From assembly GCA_029448655.1 (NCBI GenBank), contig JACCLO010000012.1, positions 2,046,001-2,110,000 of the forward strand: a stretch of DNA of 64,000 bases, written 5' to 3'. Below the pieces are notes generated by a model that had not been told where the DNA came from, ran no database searches, and saw only the letters and a program-made list of their open reading frames with translations. Numbering within the stretch: the stretch's first letter is position 1; each line of letters opens with the position of its first letter. A program made the translations under genes and the position numbers. This document shows, one piece after another, positions 21,901 to 33,900 of the stretch. This stretch comes from Wolfiporia cocos (Eukaryota; Basidiomycota; Agaricomycetes; Polyporales; Phaeolaceae).

Positions 21901-24900
21901 TTTGGTTTAATCCCCGGGATGATGCGAGGTGACGGCATTTTCGCATTGTACTATGTGCCTTTTTGAACATGTAGCCTATAGCGAGGGTCTCCTTGGATCG
22001 GTTGAACGACTTCCTTAACAAGGTTAGTACGATAATCATGCTCACTCTAGGAGTCTTAATCACACATACCTCTTCATAGACCGAGCTTCTCGATGAATTT
22101 GCAGAGAAGAAGGACGATACTCCATTGCTGCTTTTGGAAACCAGTGTAGGCAACGATGCCATTGGTTTCCGACAAGCAGCCTTCACCTGGGCGAATGAAG
22201 AAGACTTACCGTCGACACCTGGATCAATGCTGCGGACCTTTAGGTTAAAGGTTGAGGAGGAGCTACAGTTCAAGCGTGGTGGCGTGAACCTGATCGTTGG
22301 CCCTACCGGGTCAGGCAAGACATCAATGCTCATGGCCCTCCTCGGTAACGCAGTACTACTTATATATAGCTAGGTCCCTCACGATATTGTTTTGGATAGG
22401 CGAGATGCATTATATTCCCTCTGGTCCGGATTCATACGTCAACCTTCCTCGCGACCGTGGCGTAGCCTATGCCGCGCAGGAGTCATGGGTACAGAATGAG
22501 ACCATACGGGTCAGTACTGGCATGGAAGCTTGTCGAGCCACAGGACTTATAGTTGGAGGATAGGACAACATCCTATTTGGCAGTGCTTTCGACGAGGAGC
22601 GGTACAATAATGGTGAGTGTCATGGTGTTTTTGACAGAAAATATGAGCTTCGCCTCACTGAGCGACAGTTATCTACCAATGCGGCCTCAAGAGAGATCTC
22701 GAGCTCTTCGATGCCGGTGACTCGACTGAAGTTGGTGAAAGGGGCATTACACTGAGGTATGCGACGGTTACGATAATCTATTTCGTGTATCTAATCTTGA
22801 TCATTAGCGGAGGGCAAAAGGTAGGACTAGTCTAATGAGCAGTGAGCAGTTGATTCTCACTCCAATAGGCGCGCGTCACGCTTGCGAGAGCAGTCTATTC
22901 CACCGCAGAGATTCTTCTTCTTGATGATGTAAGGCGACGCTGCTTATGATTCTGCATTGACTGATCCATCCTAGGTTCTAGCTGCTTTGGACGTTCACAC
23001 AGCAAAATGGATCGTAGACAAGTGCCTCAAAGGCGATTTGATTCGCGGCCGGACTGTAATATTGGTCGTGGGTACCACTGTCTCGCGATGTGAAGACGCC
23101 CTTGACTAAGGCGACTGTAGACCCATAATGTCACCATGGCCAGTCCGATCGCCCAATTTGTGGTATCACTTGGAACGGATGGACGAGTCCTGAGCCAAGG
23201 TACTCTCTCGAACGCGCTCGAACACGATGCCAAACTAGCTGCCGAGGTAGCCGACGAACTCGCTGCTGTTGATAGGGCCGAGGAAGAAATCGATGCAGAC
23301 AATGAAGACGACAAAGATAAGGAGAAGAAGCCTGATGGAAAGCTCGTTGTCGCAGAAGAAATAGCTGTAGGACATGTTGGATGGCCAGCATGTATGTTCT
23401 TTAAAGTGATATGTATATAGGCATCCTTGCTAATGCTCCTTTCCAGTGAAATTATACCTTGCCAGCCTCGGCGGAAAACATTCAACGCTCTTCTGGATGT
23501 CATGTTTGATAACAATCTTGCTATCAGAATTTTTGGACAACACCTCGGTCTGGTTCCTTGGCTATTGGGCCCGACAGTATGAGGAACGTCCGCCATTCGA
23601 GGTCAACGCGCTAGCGTGAGTTTGTCTCACTTCACCTCCAGCTCTCAACTATTCAGCTTTATGGCGCATGTCGCAGATATTTGTCCGGATATGCCGCGAT
23701 TCTGATAACAGGAGTTATTTACTATTCAACCTCTAAAATCATCTTTTTGTTTGGGAAATTGAGGGCGTCGCGCTCCATCCACCAAACTTTGATCTCATCA
23801 GTTCTTGGAACCACTCTGAGGTACGTGCATATGTGATCAACATCTGGACGCGCTGCTCACAAATTTTCCAGATGGCTCGACAAAACACCAACTTCCCGTA
23901 TCATTACTCGGTGCACTCAAGACATTCAAGCAGGTGAGCAGTCGACCAATCATACTTCGGCGCATTAATTCAATCGTGCCTGCAGTGGATGGAAATGTTG
24001 GAGAATACCTTGGATTCCTCATAGATCTAACTGTTACAATGGCTATCAAACTCATTTTCATAGTGGTTTTGTCTCCCGTCTTCCTCCCAGCTGGTATTCT
24101 TCTCGCTGTGGCTGGCGGATGTATCGGTCAACTGTACATGAAGGCACAGCTGTCGGCGAAGCGTGAGCAGAGCAATGCTCGCGCGCCCGTGCTGGGACAC
24201 TTTGGCGCAGCTTTTGCCGGTCTCGGTAAGTTATGACTTTAGGCAAACCTTCGTCAACTGACGGGCCCCGACAGTCTCTATCCGAGCATACGGCGCACAG
24301 GATGCATTCAGGCGAGAGTCATATGTGCGTATCAACCGTTACACGCGAGCTGCCCGCACCTACTGGAACCTCAATCGGTATGTCGATTCTTCTTCGCCCA
24401 ATGTATTGAGCTGATTGGAGAAGATGGATCGGCATCCGCATCGAGGCTCTCGCTGCCGTGTTCTGTGCCGCACTTGCCACCTATCTCGTATACGGCACCT
24501 CGGTATCTGCCTCGAACACAGGATTCTCTTTGAACATGGCAGGTACGTCGCACTCGTAAGGCATATTGGCCGCTAGCTGAGGTTTTGGCGTAGTGAGCTT
24601 CAGTGGTATGATTCTTTGGTGGGTTAGGATATTCAATGAGTTCGAAGTCTCCGGTTCGTGTTCCATCTCCTCATGAAATCAATTTCAATGTGGTGACTCA
24701 TGTGCTTATAGGGAACAGGTTAGTCTCCTCAATGGAGAGATATCAGGATAGTAGCCTGATGTTCCCTCAGCCTAGAACGTATCCAGCAATATGTTCAGAT
24801 CGAACAAGAGCCAAAGCCTAACGAGAGTGGTATACCCCCCGCGTATTGGCCGGCTAGTGGTAATCTCAGAGTCGAGAAGCTGTCTGCCCGCTATTCCGAG

Positions 24901-26078
24901 GTATAGTCTATCTAAGATACACTGAAGAACGGATTTTCTTATTGATTGCACAGGATGGACCGCAAGTGTTGCATGAGATCTCTTTCGAGGCCAGGTCAGG
25001 GGAGCGAGTGGGCATCGGTGAGTGAATGAGTTGTTGAGTAGAAACTGCCACATCTTTGCTGACAAGACCATCTAGTCGGGCGCACAGGTAGTGGCAAGGT
25101 ATGTTACATCCATGATGCGATTGCTGCGAACTTGATGTGACTTCGAAAACAGAGCTCCCTCACCCTTGCTCTTCTGCGTTGCATGATTACAGAAGGCAAG
25201 GTCTACTATGATGATATCCCAACCGACAGTGTCAATCTCGACATCCTTCGCTCGCAAGTCACTATCATTCCGCAAATGGTACATTTGTACCGTCCAGTTA
25301 TGATAGTGGTTCGCTGACGTTTATAACCTTGCAGCCTGAGCTGCTGAGTGGCACCCTCCGTCAGAACCTAGATCCATTCGGACAATACGACGATGCAGTC
25401 CTTAACGATTCGCTGCGTTCTGCCGGCCTATTCTCTTTGCAAGGAGAGACCGACGACGGTCGCATCACACTAGATAGTCAGATCGCGAGCGGAGGCGGCA
25501 ACCTGTCCGTTGGCCAGCGACAAATTCTTGCGCTGGCGCGGGCCATCGTTCGTCAGAGTAAACTGCTCATTCTTGATGAAGGTCTGTGGATGATTGACTC
25601 GTTCAATTCTTGTGCTCATGCCATCGCCACACAGCCACATCCGCTATTGGTGAGCGTGGCGAGCAATGCTGCAATGAGCGTGCTCTGACTAATCCCCATC
25701 AGATTATGCCACAGACGCAGTGATCCAGACATCTTTGCGCAGAGAACTCGACAATGGCGTGACCGTCCTTACGATAGCACACCGCCTGCAGACGATTATG
25801 GACTCGGACAAGATCGTGAGTGGTATCTTGAACATCTCTGTTGTCGTCCCGTTACTAATGATCACCAGATGGTCTTGGACGCCGGGAGAATCGTAAGTTC
25901 GGTGTTTCTGATGATATCCGAATCTCGCTTATTGTATTGATCTTGGTCACAGGTTGAGTTTGGCCCTCCAGGTGAACTGCTGAAGAACGAAAAGGGATTG
26001 TTGCGCGCATTGGTAGATGAGAGCGGCGACAAAGCGAGCTTGATTGCGATGGCATCTGGGACGGGCTCGTCCACTTGA
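18948..26078 (+). CDS. ABCC-type (MRP/Ybt1-like) full-length ABC transporter, copy 1
   Basis: Intron-rich gene with exons separated by roughly 50-60-nt introns. Proposed first exon is 18948-19051 (ATG GAG CAC...), with splice acceptor at 19105. Order: an N-terminal TMD0-like helical region (19106-19791); the linker [23 protein letters not shown]1 with [15 protein letters not shown] and [11 protein letters not shown] segments; NBD1 with Walker [10 protein letters not shown] (about 22300-22325), Q-loop AYAAQESW, signature LSGGQKAR and Walker B LLLDD; an acidic linker near 23200-23340; TMD2; and NBD2 with Walker A GRTGSGKSSL (near 25081), signature LSVGQRQ, Walker B LLILDE and H-loop IAHR. NBD1 has Asp where NBD2 has the catalytic Glu, normal for ABCC proteins. 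A 15-nt exon (25635-25649) encodes the ATSAI segment after Walker B. Likely exports conjugated or amphipathic compounds. The 5' end is the least certain part. Confidence 0.88.
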
Positions 26079-26446
26079 TTGTGGCGACATACAAATTGAT
26101 CGTATACACGTATTGATAATGGCTCGTTTGATGAGAAGATGATGTCTTGTTTCTTGTTCTTTGTGGATCGTAACTTCGTAGGTGTGGCTCCAAACAACAG
26201 TATGGCATCAGGCTGTGCGTTATTTAATGTATTTCCGATCACGGTGATTAGTCAGTCCATGGTCGTTCATATGATCAAGTCGCTTCGATCAATTTAGTAA
26301 TTGCATTTAGTCAGTCGTCATCTCGGCGCTCATGTTATGACGCAATGGTGCATCTTACTCAGCCACCTTGCAGTGGTGGTAGTATATAACACCTTTACAA
26401 TCAACGTCAATATCTCGGGTTCTCTCTCTTATAGTTGAGACGCATC

Positions 26447-27388
26447 ATGGGCCATCCAGACGAGAATATTCATCCTGTTGCCACTGGACGTGCAGCCGAG
26501 ACTGTTGCACAACACCAGGATCCACAGGATCTCGTATTTTGGGCAGGATGGGTACGCATTCTGAGCATCGAGGTCCCACAGCCCACAGGATGTTGGCTGA
26601 TTGCAACTAGTTCTGCCCCTTTGTACAAAGGGTATGGATCACTCTGGAAGAGAAGAAGATTCCGTACCAATACAAGGAAGTGAACCCGTACAAGAAGGAA
26701 AAGCATTTCCTCGGTAAGTGCTGCATACCACTTCTGTCACGCATCTAACTCACTCTGACACACGCAGATATTAATCCAAAGGGTCTCGTCCCTGCAATCG
26801 AGTACAAAGGTAGAGCTCTCTACGAATCGCTCATTCTCTGCGAGTTCCTCGAGGATGCCTATCCCGACCACACGCCGCATCTCCTCCCAAAGGACCCCTT
26901 CGAGCGCGCATACGTGCGCCTCTGGATTGATCATGTCTCTAAGTCCATCATTCCCGCATTTCACCGCACCATCCAGGCACAGGAGCCAGAGAAGCAGCAA
27001 GCCGAACTGCAGGAATTTTACAAGGCACTGCGCACGATCGCCGAGAAAGCGAAGGGGCCGTATTTCCTTGGCGAGCAGTTCACCTTGGTCGATGCGGTCA
27101 TCGCGCCATGGGCTGTTAGGGACTACATTGCGAGGGAGCACCGCGGGTACACCAGAGAGGCTGTGGGAGGCGGGTGGAAGGAATGGGCTGAGCAGCTTGA
27201 GAAGCGGGAGAGTGTGATCAAGACATCGAGTGTGAGTATTTCACATCAGCTGGGGATGAACAATGTTCTGATGATTTACTCAGCTGCTGGAGCACTATGA
27301 ACCGATCTACGGAAGATACTTGCGCGACGAGGCGCAGAGTGAGGTTGCAAAGGCTATTAGGAGCGGGAAAGGATCTTCCGTCATTTAA
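26447..27388 (+). CDS. Omega-like (cysteine-type) glutathione S-transferase
   Basis: Four exons (26447-26551, 26611-26713, 26768-27231, 27284-27388) with introns of 52-59 nt give 258 aa. Splicing joins ...VFWAGW to FCPFVQRVWITLEEKKIPY, restoring the thioredoxin-fold active site with a cysteine in a CPF motif (omega/dehydroascorbate-reductase type rather than Ser/Tyr type). INPKGLVPAIEYKGRALYES follows, giving the cis-proline and the glutathione gamma-glutamyl contact. The C-terminal all-helical domain carries FLGEQFTLVDAVIAPW. Omega GSTs perform thiol transfer, deglutathionylation and conjugate reduction in the cytosol (family knowledge). The gene starts 369 bp downstream of the ABCC copy 1 stop, on the same strand, which suggests a shared detoxification role. 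Confidence 0.9.
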
Positions 27389-27773
27389 ATCTTGATCGCA
27401 GGCTGTCTTGGCTTTGTACTCCATCACTCAATGCGTGTATCTTCAGAACGATTGTAACTCTTTGATTGAGCTGCCGACAGCGGTCTGCAAACGTGATGTC
27501 TACCCTGCTCAGCTGTTTGTCGTGGCTGAAATATACTCTCCGAAGATTGCAACGGCTTTGCCGACAGGTAGCATTTCGCTGTCAATAATGACGTAGTCCA
27601 AAGCTGGCCGGGAGGAAAAGCGCGTGTGGGATGGTGAGTGATGTATAGGTTGAGAGCCTATTGTGGTATGTGCGCTGCTCTGTGGCTCATCCGATGGCTT
27701 GTCCGACGGTGTATAACCCTTCTGTAGCGAGAAGAACGTGCGCATGAACTGTGCATCGGAACTGCGCTCAAAC
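27389..27773. other. 3' intergenic / possible extension of the disrupted gene
   Basis: On the minus strand a further open frame (about 27886-27509) overlaps the end of the disrupted gene and could be a downstream exon of it. No family is recognised. Confidence 0.3.
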
Positions 27774-28933
27774 TCAGCAAGTGGTACTATATACCCATGA
27801 AATATGACGTTCGAACCTATTGCGGTGAGCCTTTTCATCCCGAAGCCTCTTATCATGCCTGCGCTTCGTTCTGTCTGACAGACCATTGTATCCCAGAGCC
27901 CGGTTACTTTCTGCCTGCCCCCAAACTCTCTGAGACACTGATCTCATCAGGATCTTGAAGGCATCCCTCTCATAAGTCCTCCTTTCCTGCTCTGTCTCAA
28001 GACTCTTCCATAGTTCATCACCTTCCAATTCGGACAAATCGGCGTCGGCTAGTGATGTGCAAAGCCCGGCTCGGCTCAAAGCCCGGGGCTTGGGCCCGGC
28101 TTTGAAGGGCTCGGGCTCAGCGAAATGTCAGGCCGGGCCCTCCATGACGGCTCAGGCCGGCTCGGGCCCGGCTCAGGCTCAGGCCGGGGATTATAGGCAA
28201 TCAGGAAGGACCTCAAAGTTATTGCTTTGTACAGCTCAAAATTGCAGCACAACACATTCAGAATGCGCAAATGTCCGCTATTTATTGTTGTACTGATCTA
28301 CAAGTACTTTTATAGCTGCCCATGACACTGACGAAAAATCTAGGTCTCGATCACAACCCCGATCGCAACCCTGATCGCAATAGTTACAAAGTCCTGCACC
28401 AGTCAAAATCATTGTATGGTTGTTGAGAATATTTAGGATGAAAGTATGCAAAATCTTGTACCAAACGGACCTATTTTCGCTCATTACAACAAACTTACAG
28501 TTGCGCGCCTAAAGCCGCCGGCTCAGGGCTCAGCTACGGCCGGCTCACAATCCAAGCCGGGCCCTAATCCGTTGTAAGCCGCCCCCAAGGCTCGGCTCGG
28601 CCCGGCTCAAGTCGGCCCGGCCAGGCCCGGCTCACGGCTTTGAGCCGGGCTTTGCACATCACTAGCGTCGGCGTCGTTGGCATCCTCGCCTTCAAAAGAT
28701 ATGGGAGGTATGTCTTCGTCTGATGACATTGCATGGCTAACACCCCCCATCCATGCCGTGCACTCGCTATCCTCATCTGAGCTCGCGCAGAGATCGATGA
28801 AAACCGGTTGCGAAGCTGACGCGGGGGCTTCTCCTGTACGACGTCTTCGCTGTGATGCGCGAGACTGCTTTCCAGCGCGTGCACGAGCAGCAGCAGCTTC
28901 ACCTGCTTTCTGTTTCTTATTGGAGCGTGGCAT
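27774..28933 (-). pseudogene. Unrecognised gene disrupted by a hAT MITE
   Basis: The start MPRSNKKQK is at 28933. The frame runs through a basic region (RARAGKQSRASQRRRR) and a Ser/Asp-rich acidic region (DLCASSDEDSEC, MSSDEDIPPISFEGED) to 28665. There it is cut by the 615-bp element at 28050-28664, then continues from 28041 to the stop at 27774. Removing the element and one copy of the 8-bp duplication leaves exactly 537 nt (178 codons plus stop) in one frame, so the coding sequence was intact before insertion. The C-terminal part has ELEGDELWKSLETEQERR and WGQAESNRALGYNGLSDRT, a nuclear-looking charged protein of unknown family. A Helitron array also begins 18 bp upstream of its start codon, removing its promoter. 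Confidence 0.7.
28050..28664. mobile_element. hAT-superfamily MITE, family A, copy 1
   Basis: A 615-bp non-coding element. It begins TAGTGATGTGCAAAGC and ends in the inverted copy GCTTTGCACATCACTA. It is flanked by a perfect 8-bp duplication GCGTCGGC (28042-28049 and 28665-28672). The 8-bp TSD plus TAGNG-type termini place it in hAT. Subterminal regions are packed with GGCTC/GGCCCGGC motifs, probably transposase-binding repeats. The same family lies at 57772-58357. Confidence 0.88.
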
Positions 28934-28951
28934 AGATAGTGAGTTTATGTA

Positions 28952-29953
28952 TCTATAAGTAATGGGGGCTCGCGTGGGAGGCGTCGCGTGTCGCTCGCGT
29001 TTTGCGCACCTGGCGTCCACGTTCGCCGCGTGGCGTCCATGCGCGTCGTCAATCCTGCTCCCATTAGTTAGGGCGCCTGGCGCCGGTGAATTCCCACGCC
29101 CAGCGCCTGCAAGGCGCGCTGCTAGCTCGCGTTTTGCGCGCTGTTCCTACCCCGCACCACGGGGATTCGTGCCACGGGGATTCATACCCCACACCACGGG
29201 GATTCGTGGCCCATTCCATGTGGGTTTGTGGCCCATGCCACAGGGATTTGTGTCCTGTGGCATGGGGATTTTGTAATGTAAATACCCCACCCCACGGGGA
29301 TTTGTACCCCATGCCACAGGTATTTGCACCCCAATGCCATGGGGATTTGTGCCCCATGCCACAGGGATTTGTGCTCTGTATCATGGAGATTTGTGCCCCG
29401 TGCCACGGGGATTTGTGCCCCGTGCCACGGGGATTTGTGCCCTGTGCCACGGGGATTTGTGTCCTGAGCCACGGGGATTTTGTAATGTAAATACCCCACA
29501 CCACGGGGATTTGTACCCCATGCCACAGGGATTTGTGCTCTGTATCATGGAGATTTGTGCCCCATGCCACAGGGATTTGTGCTTTGTGCCACGGGGATTT
29601 ATGCCTCATGCCACGGGGATCTTTGTAACATAAATGGCCTGTGCTGTAGATGCCTGCCAAAAGATTGCAAAAAAAATGAAGAACATTTTGACACCACATT
29701 ACACAGTATTACAAGCAAAGCGATGATGAGACCGAGGATCAGCTCTGTGTCAGAAGTGGCTGAGCAGGCAGAGACAAGAGACAAAAGAGGGAAGTTGGGG
29801 AAGCCATGGGTAATGCACATGAAATTCATAGGGGATCCACAGGTAACTTAAAAAAACCCCTGATTATCTGAAATAGGCACACATGGATTGGAATAATATA
29901 TTGAAGTGGAAAAAGCGGTGTGACCGTGGCGAAGCCACGGGTAATTAACCTAG
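28952..29953 (+). mobile_element. Helitron unit 1
   Basis: 1002 bp. Starts TCTATAAGTAATGGGGGCTC and ends with the 17-nt hairpin at about 29924-29940 followed by GTAATTAACCTAG. Contains a 22-bp minisatellite at about 29149-29630. Confidence 0.82.
29149..29630. repeat. 22-bp minisatellite in Helitron 1
   Basis: Tandem, slightly variable copies of a 22-bp unit close to CCACGGGGATTTGTGCCCC plus RTG, interrupted by a GGGGATTTTGTAATGTAAATACCCCAC-like spacer (shown as its idea: GATTTTGTAATGTAAATACC). Similar arrays are in units 2, 5 and 6. Confidence 0.85.
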
Positions 29954-30211
29954 TCTGAACTATAATGGGAGCTCGCGCCGTAGGCGCTCGCGTGCAGCTA
30001 GCGTGTCGCTCGCGTGCAGCTAGCGTGTCGCTCGCGTGTCGCTCGCGTTTTGCGCACATGGCGAGCACGTTTGCCGCGTGGCGTCCATGCGCGTCGTTGA
30101 TCCTCCTCCCATTAGATAGGGCGCCTGCCATCCGCGGAGTTGGCCGGTGGATTCCCACGCCCGGCGCCTGAAGGCGCGCGCGCTGTTTCTGCTCGGCACC
30201 ACGGGGATTCG

Positions 30212-30911
30212 TGACACAGACTAGACTGTGGGACTCACGCTATATCCTTATAGGCGACTTTGAAGGAGTTGCAGAAGGTTGGTGAGGAGGCTAGTGGGCG
30301 CAAGCAGAGATAGTATGTAACTGTGCGAATGCAGAGAACAAATCTAAGGCTTATCCGCAGTGATAGCCCTACTTATATACATGCTTTGTTTGGTTACCGG
30401 TAAGGGAGCCAAACATGAAGGTGGTCTGTGCGCAGGCATAACTAATATGGTTAAGTCGTAAACTACAATAGACCATGTGCGCCGGTAATGGCCGCACCAG
30501 TAAGATCGTTTGTTTGGATCGTAGGTCCATGTTGTGGAAGTGGCTGTGGCTACGGTAGTAAGCCATGCATGTGATTCTTATATTCCGGTATCGGGATATG
30601 AGTAATCGTAAGGTCATTGGCATGTGATAACGAGCGGGCCGCTTATCCAATTGTACTGGCATAGCCCGGTACCGGGATATGAGTAAGGCGCGTGACTCCG
30701 GAGGTTAGTCCGCTGAGTCATTGACGCGTACAAACGTGTTATGTACGTGTTGTTATGACAAGTGGACGTATTCCGCGTTGTGTACGTGTTGTTTGGTTGC
30801 GTGTACGTGTGGACGGGCGCTTAGCAGCGTAAATGTCTACAAGGTTATAGAAATACCAGATAAATAGGTAAAAATACGGGAAAAATAGTGGCATGTCCCA
30901 AATCTGTGACA
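30212..30911 (-). repeat. 3' LTR of the Gypsy element
   Basis: 700 bp, on the + strand starting TGACACAGACTAG and ending AATCTGTGACA. Nearly identical to the 5' LTR at 39524-40223. Confidence 0.95.
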
Positions 30912-30924
30912 TTACCCCCTCTTC
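30912..30924 (-). promoter_or_regulatory. Polypurine tract
   Basis: In element sense the bases directly before the 3' LTR read GAAGAGGGGGTAA, a purine run expected for plus-strand priming. It lies between the pol stop (30939) and the LTR. Confidence 0.75.
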
Positions 30925-30938
30925 AGGTTTCATTGTCC

Positions 30939-33900
30939 CTAATGGAACGATTCCTTTCCTGTGGAGCCGAATCCACCAGTACCGCGCTCGGATTTAATCT
31001 TTTCAAAGTAAGATTTTCCGTGTAGCGTAATATGCGGGTCCTTTGCAACTTCGCAGATTAGCTGGGCAATCTTATCTCCGGCTCGGATATCGATAGATAT
31101 GTCCGAGTGGTTCCGAAGAATGATGATTACTTCGCCTTGATAATCGTGGTCGATGACGCCACCCATTACGTCTATGCCTTTGCGGGCGAGACTAGAGCGG
31201 GGGGCGATACGTCCGTAAGTGCCGAAAGGTACCTGGATCTTCAGTTTGGTGTTGTATTCTGTCTGCCCGTGAGCTGGCAGAACGTCGCCTGTTGCAGTGT
31301 ACAGGTCAAACCCAACCGAGTCCTTGGTTCCTTTTTCCGGCATTCGGCCGCCTTCGCCGACTACGATTTTCAAGTCTGCGTTTTGGTTAATGTCCGCTGA
31401 CATCCATCCCCCGTCGGGGTGTCTAACCATGCGCTGCTTGGGATCCTTCGCAAATGTTTCGCGATACTGCGGCCAGTCGTCTGGCCACGTGCATTCGTCG
31501 GCTTCCCAGTTGTCGCTGTCCGGGTCGAAGACATGAACTGCTTCTTTCCTTCTAGCTGATCGCCTGAGGGGGACATCCTGCATTGGAATAGGGTGTGAAG
31601 CCTTGTATTCCTGCAAAATGTCGTATGCCGAGTCGAGATCCGCTTCGCGTACCCAGGAGTCGTCATTGATACCGAATCCCTTCCATCGGATTCTGTATTC
31701 AACTCTTCCTGCGCGGAGACGATGATCTAAGATCTTCTCGACTTCCCATAATTCCTCGCCGTCGACCATTTCTGGTTGAGGCTCTGGTTTTTTCTGATGC
31801 ACCGGGTCCTTGTACATGACCAACTTGGAAGCGTGAAATACGGGGTGGTAAGCCCTGTATTGCTCGTCCATGTGTACCCTAAAGGTGACCGGAGATAATT
31901 GTTCAATTATCTTAAATGGTCCCAAATAGCGTGGACTAAGACTTCTTTCGGAGTCTTGCCAGCTACGGGCGTCAACGAGTACTTTGTCGCCGACTTTAAA
32001 CGGTACCGAGCGCTTGTGTTGATCATAATACCAAGACCAGCGTTCAGCAGCCAGTTTCATAGCTGCCTTAGCTTGTTCTTGTGCTGACCATCTGGCGTAA
32101 GCAAATTGATTTAAATCCGAATATTGCGTCGGCTTCAAATCCGTAGGTCCTGCATTGGGATGCCTTCCTAGTTCGACGAAGAATGGACTATTCTTGGTCG
32201 TCTCACTAGCCGCGTTATTGTACGCGAACTCTGCCGTGGGGAGATAGAATACCCAGTTATCTTTTTGGATAACGTCGATGTAGCATCGTAGGTATTGTTC
32301 TAGAATTTGGTTAATTCTCTCCGTTTGGCCGTCCGCTTGCGGGTGATAGGCTGTTGTCATCGACCTCTGGATTCCCAATTGCTCGCACCATCCCTTGAAT
32401 AGCTCAGAAGAGAATTGCGGTCCTCTGTCCGAAATGATTTGTTTCGGAAGCCCGTGGTTCGGATAAATCCGAAGGTACAGGAGGTTCGCTAATTCCTTTG
32501 CCGAGATATTGTCCGAAGTGGGAATGAAGTGTGCGCGCTTGGTCAATCGGTCCACTACTACCATAATGGCAGTGAATTGTTTACGTTCGCCACTAGGCGG
32601 TAAGTGGACAATGAAGTCGATGGTGATTGTGTCCCATGGTGCTTCCGGAACTGGGAGCGGTTGCAGGGGTCCGTACGGGGTCTGGTTGCGGTTCTTCATG
32701 CGCTGGCATGTGTCGCAACCTTCCACGTATTGCTTTACCATCGTGGTCATTCCAGGCCACCAGTAATTACGTGATAGAAGTTCATAGGTCTTCCATCGTC
32801 CGAAGTGTCCGGCAGTCACATGGTCATGATGTAACTCCAGAATCTTCGTGCGCAATTCTTTAGGCTCTTTTGGAACGTACACTTTTCCTCGTCTGAGGAG
32901 TAATCCGGCCTCTATGTTCCATTCCTGGAGATCCTTACCGAATTCCTTGGGACCACTTTTCAGTAGTTCCTGGTAATCCTTGGTAATTTGATCGTCCATG
33001 AGGGCTTGTCGGATTTGTCGGAGAAGGTCCTCGTCGCCTGATTGTATCTCCTGCTGTGACGCTTCTAGCGCCCTAACCGTAAAGTATTCCGGTTTCAGCA
33101 AAATTTGATCGCGATTGTCGAGTTCCACCCCCTCTTCATGGTCTGGCCTCCGTGACAGAGGATCAGCCGTAAGCATTGTTTTACCGGGTTTGTGGCACAT
33201 GGTGAAGTTGAACCTTGTCAGGTAAAGACTCCAACGTGCCTGTCTCCGGGTTAGCCGTTGTGCCGATTTGAAATATGTCAGATTGAGATGATCCGACCAT
33301 ACTTCAAATTTGTGTGGGTGTCCTTCGAGGTAATGTCTCCATTCCTCTAGAGCGCGGATGATTGCGAGCAACTCCTTATCGTAAATCTCATAGTTCCTTT
33401 CGGGTGCTGATAGAGATTTCGAGTAAAAGGCTACCGGGTGCCAGAGCTTATCCTCCGAAGAGTATTGCGATAGCACTGCACCAGTTGCGTAATCGGAAGA
33501 ATCCGCTTCCACGCGGAACGGGGACTCCTGATCTGGGATCCGGAGTATTGGAGCTGATGTGAAAGCTTCCTTGAGAGTTTGGAAGGCTTCCGCTTGTTCG
33601 GGTCCCCAGTTCCATTGCGTGTTTTTCTTGGACAGTTCGGTTAACGGCTTAACCACTTTGGAGAAATCTTTAATGAACCGACGGTAGTAGTTGGCGAAGC
33701 CAACAAAGGCTTGGACGTCCTTTACCTTGGCAGGTGTAGGCCAGTCCATGACACCGGCTACCTTCTTAGGGTCCATTTCGACTTTTCCTTTGGAAATGAT
33801 CATTCCCAGGTATTCAATACTGCTTTGTTCGAAGAAGCACTTTTCAGGCTTCGCGAACAAGTCGTTGTCTTGCAAGATTTGTAATACTTGCTTGACAATA

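Noticed and set aside
29149..29630. Regular short repeats resembling a CRISPR array
   Set aside because: Units are contiguous without unique spacers, vary in sequence, lie in Helitrons and the genome is eukaryotic.
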